A DNA stretch of 11,760 bases, from contig JAGODU010000128.1 of NCBI GenBank assembly GCA_017998095.1, forward strand, positions 1 through 11,760, in the 5' to 3' direction. Origin of the DNA: Prolixibacteraceae bacterium (GTDB lineage: Bacteria > Bacteroidota > Bacteroidia > Bacteroidales > Prolixibacteraceae). The notes beneath the pieces are model-generated. The model ran no database searches. It was not told the origin of the DNA and worked only from the letters and a program-made list of their open reading frames with translations. A program made the translations under genes and the position numbers. This document shows, piece after piece, positions 1 to 7,352 of this stretch (within the stretch, counting starts at the first letter, position 1; each line of letters starts with the position of its first letter).

Positions 1-566
1 GTTAGCAATGAATCATCCTTTAATTGTTTATAGAATTGTGGATGGGAGCTCATAAAATTAACTGTTACATCATATGGGATTCCGCCTATCTTTTTTGAAC
101 AGATTTCAAAGATATTGTTTTTCTCATTTTCAGATAGCCATTCTGAAAAGTAATGTATCCTGCTGGCATAGCCGTTTATTATCCCGTTACGGTATCTTAA
201 TTTTTTAAGTTGATTTTTGAAATTTTCAAAGGAGAGGTTACCTGAAGAAATAGTTTTTGTAATTGCAATGGAATTTTCAACCAAAGTGAGGCAATCTAAT
301 TCACTTGCATTTATGATCAACGATTCTGAAGTATTAGTTTCAAGAGTGCCAGATTTATACGGTGTATCAATAAATGAAAGGGCAACACATGTGAGGATTT
401 TATTTAGTTCAGAATTAGAGCAGCTACTATCTAATGATATTATTTTTTGAGAAATAACAGAGGAATCTATTTGATGATTAAAAGATTTATAACAATACTG
501 ACCCGAAGAATAAAATGATATATTCAGGAATAGGAGCACTAATATTACAATTGATAAATACTTCAT
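1..566 (-). CDS. Secreted DUF1460 (N-acetylmuramoyl-L-alanine amidase-like) protein, 3' end missing
   Basis: The minus strand is open from an ATG at 564-566 to the left edge: 188 codons, no stop, so the C-terminus lies outside the window. The first about 22 residues (MKYLSIVILVLLFLNISFYS, then SGQ) form a signal peptide, so the protein is exported. The body carries the hallmarks of DUF1460 / PF07313, the amidase-like family with an NlpC/P60-type cysteine fold: a TPYKSGTLE segment near residues 68-76, ELDCLTLVEN near 89-98 with the presumed nucleophile Cys92, and LRYRNGIINGYASRIHYF near 123-140 with a conserved His138. Family members are thought to cleave bonds in peptidoglycan peptides; the substrate here is inferred, not shown. 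The gene is divergent from the receptor operon and has no evident link to it. An open frame on the opposite strand at 217-450 is its shadow. Confidence 0.87.
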   Translation of the reverse strand, partial: MKYLSIVILVLLFLNISFYSSGQYCYKSFNHQIDSSVISQKIISLDSSCSNSELNKILTCVALSFIDTPYKSGTLETNTSESLIINASELDCLTLVENSIAITKTISSGNLSFENFKNQLKKLRYRNGIINGYASRIHYFSEWLSENEKNNIFEICSKKIGGIPYDVTVNFMSSHPQFYKQLKDDSLL

Positions 567-609
567 TAATTTTAAAGAGAATGTTTAAAGAACTTCCATT
601 AAATATGAG

Positions 610-617
610 CAAAAATA
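610..617 (-). promoter_or_regulatory. Possible Bacteroidota -7 box for the DUF1460 gene
   Basis: Read on the minus strand this is TATTTTTG, matching the Bacteroidota consensus TAnnTTTG. It lies about 44 bases upstream of the ATG at 566, which would give a 5' leader of roughly 35-40 bases. I see no TTTG-like -33 element at the expected distance, so the call rests on one 8-base match in AT-rich DNA. No comparable match was found for the divergent receptor operon. The rest of 567-729 is AT-rich, with a direct repeat of TTTAAAGA (571-578 and 584-591) and a T8 run at 641-648. Confidence 0.3.
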
Positions 618-729
618 AAATAATAATTTGTTGTCATTTATTTTTTTTGTAAATTATATAAGTGTAGTGGAGTGGTTTTCTTGTCAGATTCTTTAATTTC
701 TAAATTATTAAAACAGATAACTTAATAAC

Positions 730-2688
730 ATGAATTCTTTTGGGAAATTTATATTAGGGTTATTGTTTTTTTTGTCAATTAATTCTTTTTCTCAAGATGA
801 AAGAATTGATTTATATGATCTTGATATAAAAGAGCTTTCAAAGTTTAAAGTTATTTCAGCAACAAAGACATCAGAAGATATAAATAAGGTTCCGGCTACT
901 GTAAGAGTAGTTACCCAATCTGAAATATCAGAAAGAGGTTATTTTACTTTAGATGAATTATTAACAGATCTTCCCGGCTTTCAATTCAGAGATATATTAA
1001 GCCTCAACAGTTATGTCTTTCAAAGAGGAATTCCCAATCAAAATAATCTAACTTTGGTTTTGATAGATGGTATTCAGGTTAATGAGCTTAATTCAGGAGG
1101 GTTTTATGGTGGCGGGCAATTTAATATGTCAGATATTGATCGTGTTGAGGTCGTATATGGACCTTCATCAGTTGCATACGGGACAAATGCAATGTCAGGA
1201 GTTATAAACATCATTACAAAAGAAAATGCTAATTCAATTGGAACTTTAAAAAGCCAACTTGGTAATTTCAATACTGTTTCAGGGGATTGTTCTTTTAACT
1301 TATCTGATAAAAGTAAAAAGTTAAAGGTTAGAGTTACGGGAATGTTTAAAATGACTGAAAAGAGTGATTTGCGCGGAGCAGAAGGTGATTATAACTGGTC
1401 AGATCTTATAGACAATTATGAAAATGATTACAATTTTGGGATAAAGATATCATATAATGACTTTGAATTTGGAACAAATTATTTGCAAAAACAAACTTCG
1501 ACAGCAACAATGTATAAGTCAATTGGAAGTCATTATCAGGATTTTGGCAGTTTTTGGAATATACTATTTGTGAATAATTATTTAAAATACACAAAGAAGT
1601 TTAGTGATAATCTGACATTAAATTCAACGCTTTATAACAGAAATTCTACTGTGCTGAAGAACTCAATTTACTATATAACAGATACCTCTCAGGTTGGTTA
1701 TTACAGACCGAACAATTTAACAGGTTTTGAAACTGTGATAAATTATAATGGAGTTAAAAACCTCTCTTTAACCGGTGGAATGACCTTTGAGTTTGAGAGT
1801 CTGGCCGATAAACCATCAATGACTTTTAGCGAGTCGATGTTGGAAAGACCCGAATTGCCAATAAAACCAGAAATGCATGAGAATTATCTGGCAAGCTTCT
1901 TTTTTGAACCTAGATATGTTTTATTTGAAAAGTTATATTTATCAGCAGGGATAAGATATGATCTAAGCAGCATTTATAACCAGGTAATCACTCCAAGGGC
2001 AGGGATTAGTTACAACATGAATGGTAATTATCTTCGGGTTGCTTACGCAGATGCATTTAGGGCTCCAAAGCCCTGGGATTACACTAATGGATTAGGTAAT
2101 GATAATCTTACGCCTGAAAAAATGAATTCATTGGAATTGTCTTTTACATCTCAAACAATAAGCAATTTAAGTTTTGAGATTACCGGATATGCTAATAATC
2201 TCCATAATAGCATTTATAAGGAAATATTGAGCGAAGGTTACAGGTGGATTAACCGAGGAGAGATATTTACATTAGGATTGGAAACATCTTTAAAGTATAC
2301 TACCGGGAAATTAAATGCTTCTATAAATTATACATATACAGATAGCAAGGATGAAAACAGAAAGAATATTCCCGAGATAAGCAAACATAGTGGAAATGTT
2401 TATTTTAGTTACTACTTCAGCGATAAACTGAATCTGAACTTAAGGGGGAATTTCTTAGGAGAAAGAGAAAATAACTATATAATCCCTTCTACAAATTCCA
2501 AAACTATAGGTCCATATTTTTTACTGAACGGAGCTGTAAACTGGAGTCCGATAAAGGATTTATCATTACAGCTGATTGTAAAGAACATTCTTGATACGGA
2601 GTATTATCACACGTCTAATCGTGCTCCTGAACGTTACCGACAGCCTCAGCGCATGATAATTATATCGGTTGGCTATAAAATATCATAA
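730..2688 (+). CDS. TonB-dependent outer-membrane receptor
   Basis: This 652-residue protein is predicted to be a plugged outer-membrane beta-barrel that imports or senses a ligand using energy from TonB-ExbBD. Residues 1-21 or so are a signal peptide (hydrophobic GLLFFLSINSFS, then QDER). The plug domain spans about 50-164: VPATVRVVT, a DELLTDLPGF segment at 75-84, LIDGIQVNE at 111-119 and the strongly conserved DRVEVVYGPSSVAYGTNAMS at 137-156, followed by GVINIITK. The rest is barrel-like, with alternating aromatic strands, an NILDTEYY-type motif near the end and a final strand. It lacks the N-terminal carboxypeptidase-like domain of SusC proteins, and its length fits BtuB/FepA-like receptors. 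No SusD, TonB, ExbBD or ABC transporter gene is nearby, so the ligand cannot be named. It is first in an operon with a YfiR-domain kinase starting 4 bases after its stop, which suggests a role in signal reception as well as uptake (inference). A T8 run at 766-773 lies in its signal peptide, in frame. Confidence 0.93.
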   Translation: MNSFGKFILGLLFFLSINSFSQDERIDLYDLDIKELSKFKVISATKTSEDINKVPATVRVVTQSEISERGYFTLDELLTDLPGFQFRDILSLNSYVFQRGIPNQNNLTLVLIDGIQVNELNSGGFYGGGQFNMSDIDRVEVVYGPSSVAYGTNAMSGVINIITKENANSIGTLKSQLGNFNTVSGDCSFNLSDKSKKLKVRVTGMFKMTEKSDLRGAEGDYNWSDLIDNYENDYNFGIKISYNDFEFGTNYLQKQTSTATMYKSIGSHYQDFGSFWNILFVNNYLKYTKKFSDNLTLNSTLYNRNSTVLKNSIYYITDTSQVGYYRPNNLTGFETVINYNGVKNLSLTGGMTFEFESLADKPSMTFSESMLERPELPIKPEMHENYLASFFFEPRYVLFEKLYLSAGIRYDLSSIYNQVITPRAGISYNMNGNYLRVAYADAFRAPKPWDYTNGLGNDNLTPEKMNSLELSFTSQTISNLSFEITGYANNLHNSIYKEILSEGYRWINRGEIFTLGLETSLKYTTGKLNASINYTYTDSKDENRKNIPEISKHSGNVYFSYYFSDKLNLNLRGNFLGERENNYIIPSTNSKTIGPYFLLNGAVNWSPIKDLSLQLIVKNILDTEYYHTSNRAPERYRQPQRMIIISVGYKIS

Positions 2689-2692
2689 GAAA

Positions 2693-4665
2693 ATGAAGTA
2701 TTTGATAATAAATATTACTGTTAGCTTTTTAATGCTTTTTTTTCACTTCAGACAAAGGCTCAGGTAGAAAGAACTAAGTTGATAGGGGCTTATGTTTATA
2801 ATTTTGCCAGATATACTTATTGGCCGGAAAACTTTATGAAAATTGACAGTTTCAACATTTTAGTCATAAGTGACGATAAATTACTGATTAAAGAATTTGT
2901 TGACTTTTCAAAAGTTAAAAAGATTGAAGGTAAACCAATCAACATAACCGTAAATAGCAAATCACCTGTCAGAATAGGGGAGAGAATTAAGATTGTTTTT
3001 CTTGATAAAGATAAAAGTGGGTATTTCAATAATATATATCAACTGACAGAGAAAAGACCTATCCTGATTGTGACAGATAATTATTCTGACAAATATAAAG
3101 TGATGATCAACTTATATGATGACATGGAGAATAAGTTACTATTTGAGCTTAACAAGTCGAATATTATTAATCACAATCTTAAATTGAATCCCGAAGTATT
3201 GTTGTTGGGAGGAACAGAAATTGATGTTGCTGAATTGTACAGAAACCTTCAAAAGGAAATGGATTCTGTTCAAGATATGTTAATTCCACTTACTGATTCT
3301 TTGAATAATATGAATAGTTTGATTTCTCAAACATTATCAAAGATAGATAGCCAGAATTATAAACTAAGTTCTCAAAATGAATTGTTGGAAGAACAATCAG
3401 GAATAATAATTAAAGGCAAAGATGAAGTTGAGGATTTGAAATATGAGATAGGGAAGTGGGAATACGATATAAACCAGAAACAAGAAACACTAATAAAACA
3501 AGCTAAGTTGTTGGAAGAAAATAAGATCAAACAGTCTGAACAACAAAGCTACATTGAACAGCAATATTATGAAATAAAAAAGAGTAAATCTATTCTTGAC
3601 AGTTTGGCAACTGAAATAGATAGTCGCAATATAGTGTTGAATCAACAAAAAGAAATAATAAGAAATCAAAAACAACTGATCATTTTAGCAATTACTTCTG
3701 GAGTCCTTCTTCTATTGGTAGTTTTATCCGGGATTGGGTCATACAGAAGTAAAATTAAAAAGAATCAAATACTTTCAAAGCAAAAAGAAGAAATCGAAAG
3801 GATTAACCTTGAACTTGAGAAATCGAACAGTGATTTGAATGAAATCATTAAAAAATTAGGAGAAACACAATCGCAGTTAGTATCAGCTGAGAAAATGGCT
3901 TCTTTGGGTGTTCTGACAGCTGGTATTGCTCATGAGATTAATAATCCTGTTAACTTCATTTATACCGGGATAAATAGTCTTAGAAAAGATTACAATGAGT
4001 TTATAAATATTAATAAAAGGATAAATGAAGTAATTGTTGAATTTGGCAACAAAGAACTGATAGATAATATTCACAAAGTAAAAGCAAAATATGATTTAGA
4101 AGAATTAATGGAAATAATTTCTCAAACACTGGAAGACATAAAAATCGGCTCTGAGCGTACTGCCGATATTATTAAAGGATTAAGAAATTTTTCCAGATTA
4201 GATAAAGATAAAATGCAGCTTTTTGATATTCACGAAGGTATTGAATCAGCTTTGCTATTACTTAGAAATAAATTTAAAAACCACATAACTATTGAAAAAA
4301 ATTATGAGCAGTTGCCTAAGATAGAATGTTATCCTGGTAAATTGAATCAGGCATTTCTGAATATTCTAAGCAATTCTATCGATGCTATTGAAAAAGAAGG
4401 AGTAATATATATAACGACAAGAATGGCAGGTGATTTTGTGCAAATTGTTTTTAAGGATACTGGAAAGGGTATACCTTCTGATATAATTGAAAAGATTTTT
4501 GATCCATTCTTTACAACCAAAAGTGTTGGAGGGGGAATAGGTCTTGGGCTATCAATAACTTATGGAATAATTCAGGAACATAAAGGGAAAATAAACGTAG
4601 AAAGTGATATAAAATCAGGAACAGTATTTACAATTTCATTACCTTGTAAAATATCTAAAGCTTAA
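2693..4665 (+). CDS. YfiR (DUF4154)-domain transmembrane histidine kinase, with apparent -1 frameshift in its signal peptide
   Basis: A sensor kinase. The uninterrupted frame can begin only at a TTG at 2779 (628 residues), but the natural start appears to be the ATG at 2693, 4 bases after the receptor stop. That ATG reads [17 protein letters not shown] and then hits TAG at 2765. Adding one T to the T8 run at 2736-2743 continues it as [20 protein letters not shown], a complete signal peptide ending in KAQ joined to the start of the YfiR fold. Numbering from 2779: YfiR domain about 1-150 ([34 protein letters not shown]); coiled coil about 155-297; one membrane segment about 300-321; cytoplasmic kinase with H-box [10 protein letters not shown] (phospho-acceptor His385), N-box [10 protein letters not shown] (about 528-537), G1 DTGKGI (Asp560), FDPFFTTK and GIGLGLSI. 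The YfiR domain should sit in the periplasm and sense a signal, possibly from the receptor encoded upstream (inference). The YfiR part has no cysteines. The frameshift could be a sequencing error, real inactivation or a switch. Confidence 0.9.
2736..2743 (+). other. T8 run at the apparent frameshift in the YfiR-kinase signal peptide
   Basis: Eight T lie between GC and CAC. Upstream the coding frame is that of ATG 2693; downstream it is the frame of the YfiR kinase, displaced by -1. Nine T would make one continuous protein; a -1 ribosomal slip on the run would do the same. Without it, translation from 2693 stops after 24 codons at TAG 2765-2767. The downstream frame is closed upstream by TAG at 2722-2724, so no alternative upstream ATG start exists in that frame. 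Confidence 0.8.
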
Positions 4666-4669
4666 ATTA

Positions 4670-5050
4670 ATGGGAGATTTAAAGAAGACAATATTATATG
4701 TTGATGATGAGGAAATTAACTTGAGATTATTTAAGAATACTTTTAGGAGAGATTATAGAGTACTTACAGCAAGTTCAGCAAAAGAAGGTCTTAAATTATT
4801 GGAGCAAAATACTATTGATTTAGTAATTACTGATCAAAGGATGCCTGAAATGACCGGTGTTGAATTTTTATCGTGTGTACAGCAGGAATTTTCGCATATA
4901 CCTCCCGGACGTATGATAATATCCGGATATAGTGATCCGGAAGACATTGAATTGGCATTCCAGGAATATCAATTATATAAGTTTATCTCAAAACCATGGA
5001 ATAAAGAAGATTTAAGTCAAATAATACAAAAAGCTATTGACAATGAGTGA
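4670..5050 (+). CDS. Stand-alone response regulator receiver (CheY-like)
   Basis: A 126-residue single receiver domain with nothing attached: no DNA-binding, GGDEF or HD-GYP output. Key residues are visible: acidic pocket Asp12-Asp13, phospho-acceptor Asp55 in ITDQRMP, switch Ser85 in IISGYSD and Lys108 in FISKPW. It should accept phosphate from the kinase ending 4 bases upstream or from the hybrid kinase downstream, and act as a phosphate shuttle or by binding a partner (inference). Its first half is strikingly similar to the receiver of the next protein: 45 of 63 aligned positions match from the KKTILYVDDE segment to GVEFL. This suggests tandem duplication. It differs by about two extra residues before beta-4 (SHIPPGRM). 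Its stop overlaps the start of the next gene by 8 bases, so the two are probably translationally coupled. Confidence 0.94.
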   Translation: MGDLKKTILYVDDEEINLRLFKNTFRRDYRVLTASSAKEGLKLLEQNTIDLVITDQRMPEMTGVEFLSCVQQEFSHIPPGRMIISGYSDPEDIELAFQEYQLYKFISKPWNKEDLSQIIQKAIDNE

Positions 5051-6260
5051 ATTTGAAAAACCTACAATTCTTTATGTTGATGATGAGGAATCAAACCTGA
5101 GAATTTTTAAAAATACCTTCAGAAAGAAATACAATGTTATTACCGCCTCATCAGCTCTTGAAGGACTAAAAATATTAGAAGATCAGGATATTGACTTAAT
5201 AATGTCTGATCAAAGAATGCCCGGCATGTCTGGGATAGAGTTTCTGAAGTTGGCTTTTCAAAAGTATCCTGACCTTAATCGAATTTTAGTAACTGCATAT
5301 TCCGATTATGATATATTAAAAGATGCTGTTAATGAAATCAAAATATTCCAATACATTGAAAAACCATGGAATGAGGATGATATCCAGATTACAATTGACA
5401 ATGCATTAGAAATTCACAGACTTCAAAGTGAAAATCAAAAACTTACAAGGAATCTAATTGAAAGCAATGAAGAGCTTTTGAAAAAGAATGAAGAGTTGAA
5501 TCAAGAAATTGGACTTCATAAAAAAACGCAATTGGAGCTTATAAAAGAAAAAGAATATGCTGAAAGTTGTAATAGACTTAAGTCAGCTTTTCTGGCTAAT
5601 ATGAGTCATGAAATAAGGACGCCAATGAATTCAATTATGGGATTTCTTAGCATAATTGAAGATGAAGAATTGCCAACAGAATTGAAAAAAGAGTATATGC
5701 AGATTATCCAATCAAGTTGTACTCAATTATTACATATTATAGATGATATTATAGAAATTTCAAAAATTGATACCGGCAACGTTGAATTAAGAATGGAAAC
5801 ATTTTCTTTAAACTCAATAATGGAAAGATTATATGATCGGATGATACTATCTTTAAAGGGCAGTAGTATTGAGTTTAATCTGGTAAGCATTCTTTCAGAA
5901 GATAAACAAATGATTTATTCGGATCCGGTTAGACTTGAGCAAATTTTATCTCATCTTTTAATTAATGCCATAAAATTCACAGAAAAGGGAAAGATTCAAT
6001 TCGGTGTAAATATTGATAGCAATTACATATTGTTCTTTGTAAAAGATACTGGAATAGGGATAGCTGAAGAAAACTTTGAAATGATATTCAACAGATTTAG
6101 TCAGGTTGAAAATGCTATTCAAAGAAAGCATGGAGGAAATGGATTAGGATTGGCAATAGCTAAAGCATACGTTATCAAGTTGGGGGGGGAAATATGGGTT
6201 GAATCACAGCTTGATAAAGGATCTGTTTTTTATTTTAAAATACCTTACATGAAAAAATAA
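5043..6260 (+). CDS. Receiver-histidine kinase hybrid
   Basis: A 405-residue cytoplasmic protein: no signal peptide or membrane segment is seen. Order: receiver about 5-120 (acidic pair in YVDDEE, phospho-acceptor Asp56 in MSDQRMP, Lys in YIEKPW); a charged coiled-coil linker about 125-175; HisKA with ANMSHEIRTPMNSIMGF (His189); ATPase with N-box HLLINAIKF (Asn308), G1 DTGIGI, an NRFSQVE F-box and GNGLGLAIA. I chose ATG 5043 over the TTG at 5037, which adds only two residues. A receiver at the N-terminus lets phosphorylation control the attached kinase, so it may sit below the YfiR kinase in a relay; its own targets are not in the window. It is the last gene of the operon and ends 2 bp from the convergent hisE. 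A G8 run at 6182-6189, coding for two Gly and the first base of Glu, lies about 24 codons before the stop. Confidence 0.94.
   Translation: MSEFEKPTILYVDDEESNLRIFKNTFRKKYNVITASSALEGLKILEDQDIDLIMSDQRMPGMSGIEFLKLAFQKYPDLNRILVTAYSDYDILKDAVNEIKIFQYIEKPWNEDDIQITIDNALEIHRLQSENQKLTRNLIESNEELLKKNEELNQEIGLHKKTQLELIKEKEYAESCNRLKSAFLANMSHEIRTPMNSIMGFLSIIEDEELPTELKKEYMQIIQSSCTQLLHIIDDIIEISKIDTGNVELRMETFSLNSIMERLYDRMILSLKGSSIEFNLVSILSEDKQMIYSDPVRLEQILSHLLINAIKFTEKGKIQFGVNIDSNYILFFVKDTGIGIAEENFEMIFNRFSQVENAIQRKHGGNGLGLAIAKAYVIKLGGEIWVESQLDKGSVFYFKIPYMKK
6182..6189 (+). repeat. G8 homopolymer inside the hybrid kinase gene
   Basis: Eight consecutive G form the end of TTG, two GGG codons and the first base of GAA in KLGGEIW. 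In this AT-rich DNA, where Gly is mostly GGA or GGT, such a run stands out. The frame is intact here. A one-base slip would change only the last part of the ATPase domain after the GLGL motif. Confidence 0.85.
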
Positions 6261-6262
6261 TT

Positions 6263-6574
6263 TTACTTTTTATGTCTTCGCTCCAGCTCTCTGGCAAGAT
6301 CTTCAATTCTATAACCTTTGTGGGTAAGTAATACTATCAAATGATATAAAAGGTCTGCTCCTTCATATATGAAATTACTATCATCGTTGGCCATTGCTCC
6401 AATTATTGTTTCAACGGCTTCCTCACCTACTTTTTGAGATATCTTTCTCGTACCAGAATTAAAAAGTGAAGTTGTATATGATCCTTCAGGCATTTCTCTT
6501 TTTCTTGTTTCAATAAAATCCTGCAGTTTTGTTAAGAATAAAATATCTTGCTGATTATCATTAAGGTTATTCAT
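6263..6574 (-). CDS. hisE: Phosphoribosyl-ATP pyrophosphatase, HisE domain alone
   Basis: This 103-residue protein is the all-helical MazG-like pyrophosphatase that converts phosphoribosyl-ATP to phosphoribosyl-AMP, step 2 of histidine synthesis. The core begins at ILFLTKLQDFI (11-21) and includes MPEGSYTTSLFNSG, the metal-binding EEAVE motif (Glu51, Glu52, Glu55) and the second acidic set in YEGADLLYHL (Glu71, Asp74). As I recall them, these stretches match the C-terminal half of Bacteroides HisIE very closely. There the protein is about 200 residues, with HisI (phosphoribosyl-AMP cyclohydrolase) at the N-terminus. Here the HisI half is absent: the gene starts 11 bases after the hisF stop, leaving no room for it. 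HisI must be supplied elsewhere, or the strain cannot make histidine by this route. It is last in the minus-strand his operon and converges with the hybrid kinase gene. Confidence 0.95.
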   Translation of the reverse strand: MNNLNDNQQDILFLTKLQDFIETRKREMPEGSYTTSLFNSGTRKISQKVGEEAVETIIGAMANDDSNFIYEGADLLYHLIVLLTHKGYRIEDLARELERRHKK

Positions 6575-6585
6575 TTTTATAAATT

Positions 6586-7341
6586 TTAAAGTCTTACATT
6601 AATACCGTTATTTTGTATATATCTTTTAAGATCAGGTATGTAGATTTCTTTATAGTGGAAAACACTGGCTGCAAGAGCTGCATCTGCTTTACCAATATTA
6701 AATACGTCAACGAAGTGCTCCATATTCCCAGCTCCCCCCGATGCTATTATCGGTATTTTTAATGTTTCTGAAAGAATTGCAAGTTCTTTATTGGCAAATC
6801 CATTTTTAGTACCATCATGATCCATAGATGTGAAAAGAATTTCACCTGCTCCCCTTTCTTCAGATTCTTTAGCCCAGCTGAACAATTCCTTTTCTGTTGG
6901 AATCCTCCCTCCGTTGACTGTTACAACCCATTTGTCATTTATATTTTTTGCATCTATGGCAACAACTACAAATTGAGTCCCGAAATTTTTAGAGATTTCA
7001 TTTATTAAGTCAGGATTTCTAACAGCAGCAGAATTAATTGAAACTTTATCAGCTCCTGCACTTAATAAAGCTTCAACATCTTTAATTTCGCTTATTCCAC
7101 CTCCAACAGTAAATGGGATATTTATATGTCTGGCAATTTTTTTCACCAGTTCAACAAAGGTTTTTCTACCTTCATGGGAAGCAGTGATATCAAGGAAAAC
7201 TAATTCATCTGCCCCTTGTTCTGCATAAAGTGAACCTAACTCAACCGGATCTCCAACATCCTTTATTCCTACAAAGTTAATCCCCTTGACAGTTTGTCCG
7301 TTTCTTATATCAAGACATGGTATTATTCTTTTAGCCAGCAT
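6586..7341 (-). CDS. hisF: Imidazole glycerol phosphate synthase, cyclase subunit HisF
   Basis: 251 residues, the normal length for the family. This (beta/alpha)8 barrel uses ammonia from HisH to convert PRFAR into imidazole glycerol phosphate and AICAR; AICAR then returns to purine synthesis. Both catalytic aspartates are visible at the family's usual positions: Asp11 in [10 protein letters not shown] and Asp130 in VVAIDAK. The phosphate-binding segments FTVGGGI and IIASGGAG and the opening [11 protein letters not shown] confirm HisF rather than HisA. The start is the only sensible one: Met1 directly precedes the conserved [10 protein letters not shown]. It lies 11 bases downstream of hisA and 11 bases upstream of hisE, in the usual hisH-hisA-hisF order, and is expected to pair with the HisH encoded upstream in the operon. 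Confidence 0.98.
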   Translation of the reverse strand: MLAKRIIPCLDIRNGQTVKGINFVGIKDVGDPVELGSLYAEQGADELVFLDITASHEGRKTFVELVKKIARHINIPFTVGGGISEIKDVEALLSAGADKVSINSAAVRNPDLINEISKNFGTQFVVVAIDAKNINDKWVVTVNGGRIPTEKELFSWAKESEERGAGEILFTSMDHDGTKNGFANKELAILSETLKIPIIASGGAGNMEHFVDVFNIGKADAALAASVFHYKEIYIPDLKRYIQNNGINVRL

Positions 7342-7352
7342 AAAATCAACTT

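Noticed and set aside
217..450. Plus-strand open frame of 77 codons
   Set aside because: It lies antisense to the DUF1460 coding sequence, which has a signal peptide and family motifs; the plus-strand product resembles nothing.
571..591. Direct repeat TTTAAAGA x2 as an operator
   Set aside because: Two 8-base AT-rich copies 13 bases apart are expected by chance at this composition; no further copy or dyad supports a binding site.
730..2688. SusC-type polysaccharide utilisation receptor
   Set aside because: There is no carboxypeptidase-like N-terminal domain, the protein is only 652 residues long, and no SusD partner or glycan enzyme is nearby.
2693..2767. A separate 24-codon peptide gene upstream of the YfiR kinase
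   Set aside because: Its hydrophobic sequence joins perfectly to the kinase reading frame after a one-base shift, so it is better explained as the displaced signal peptide.
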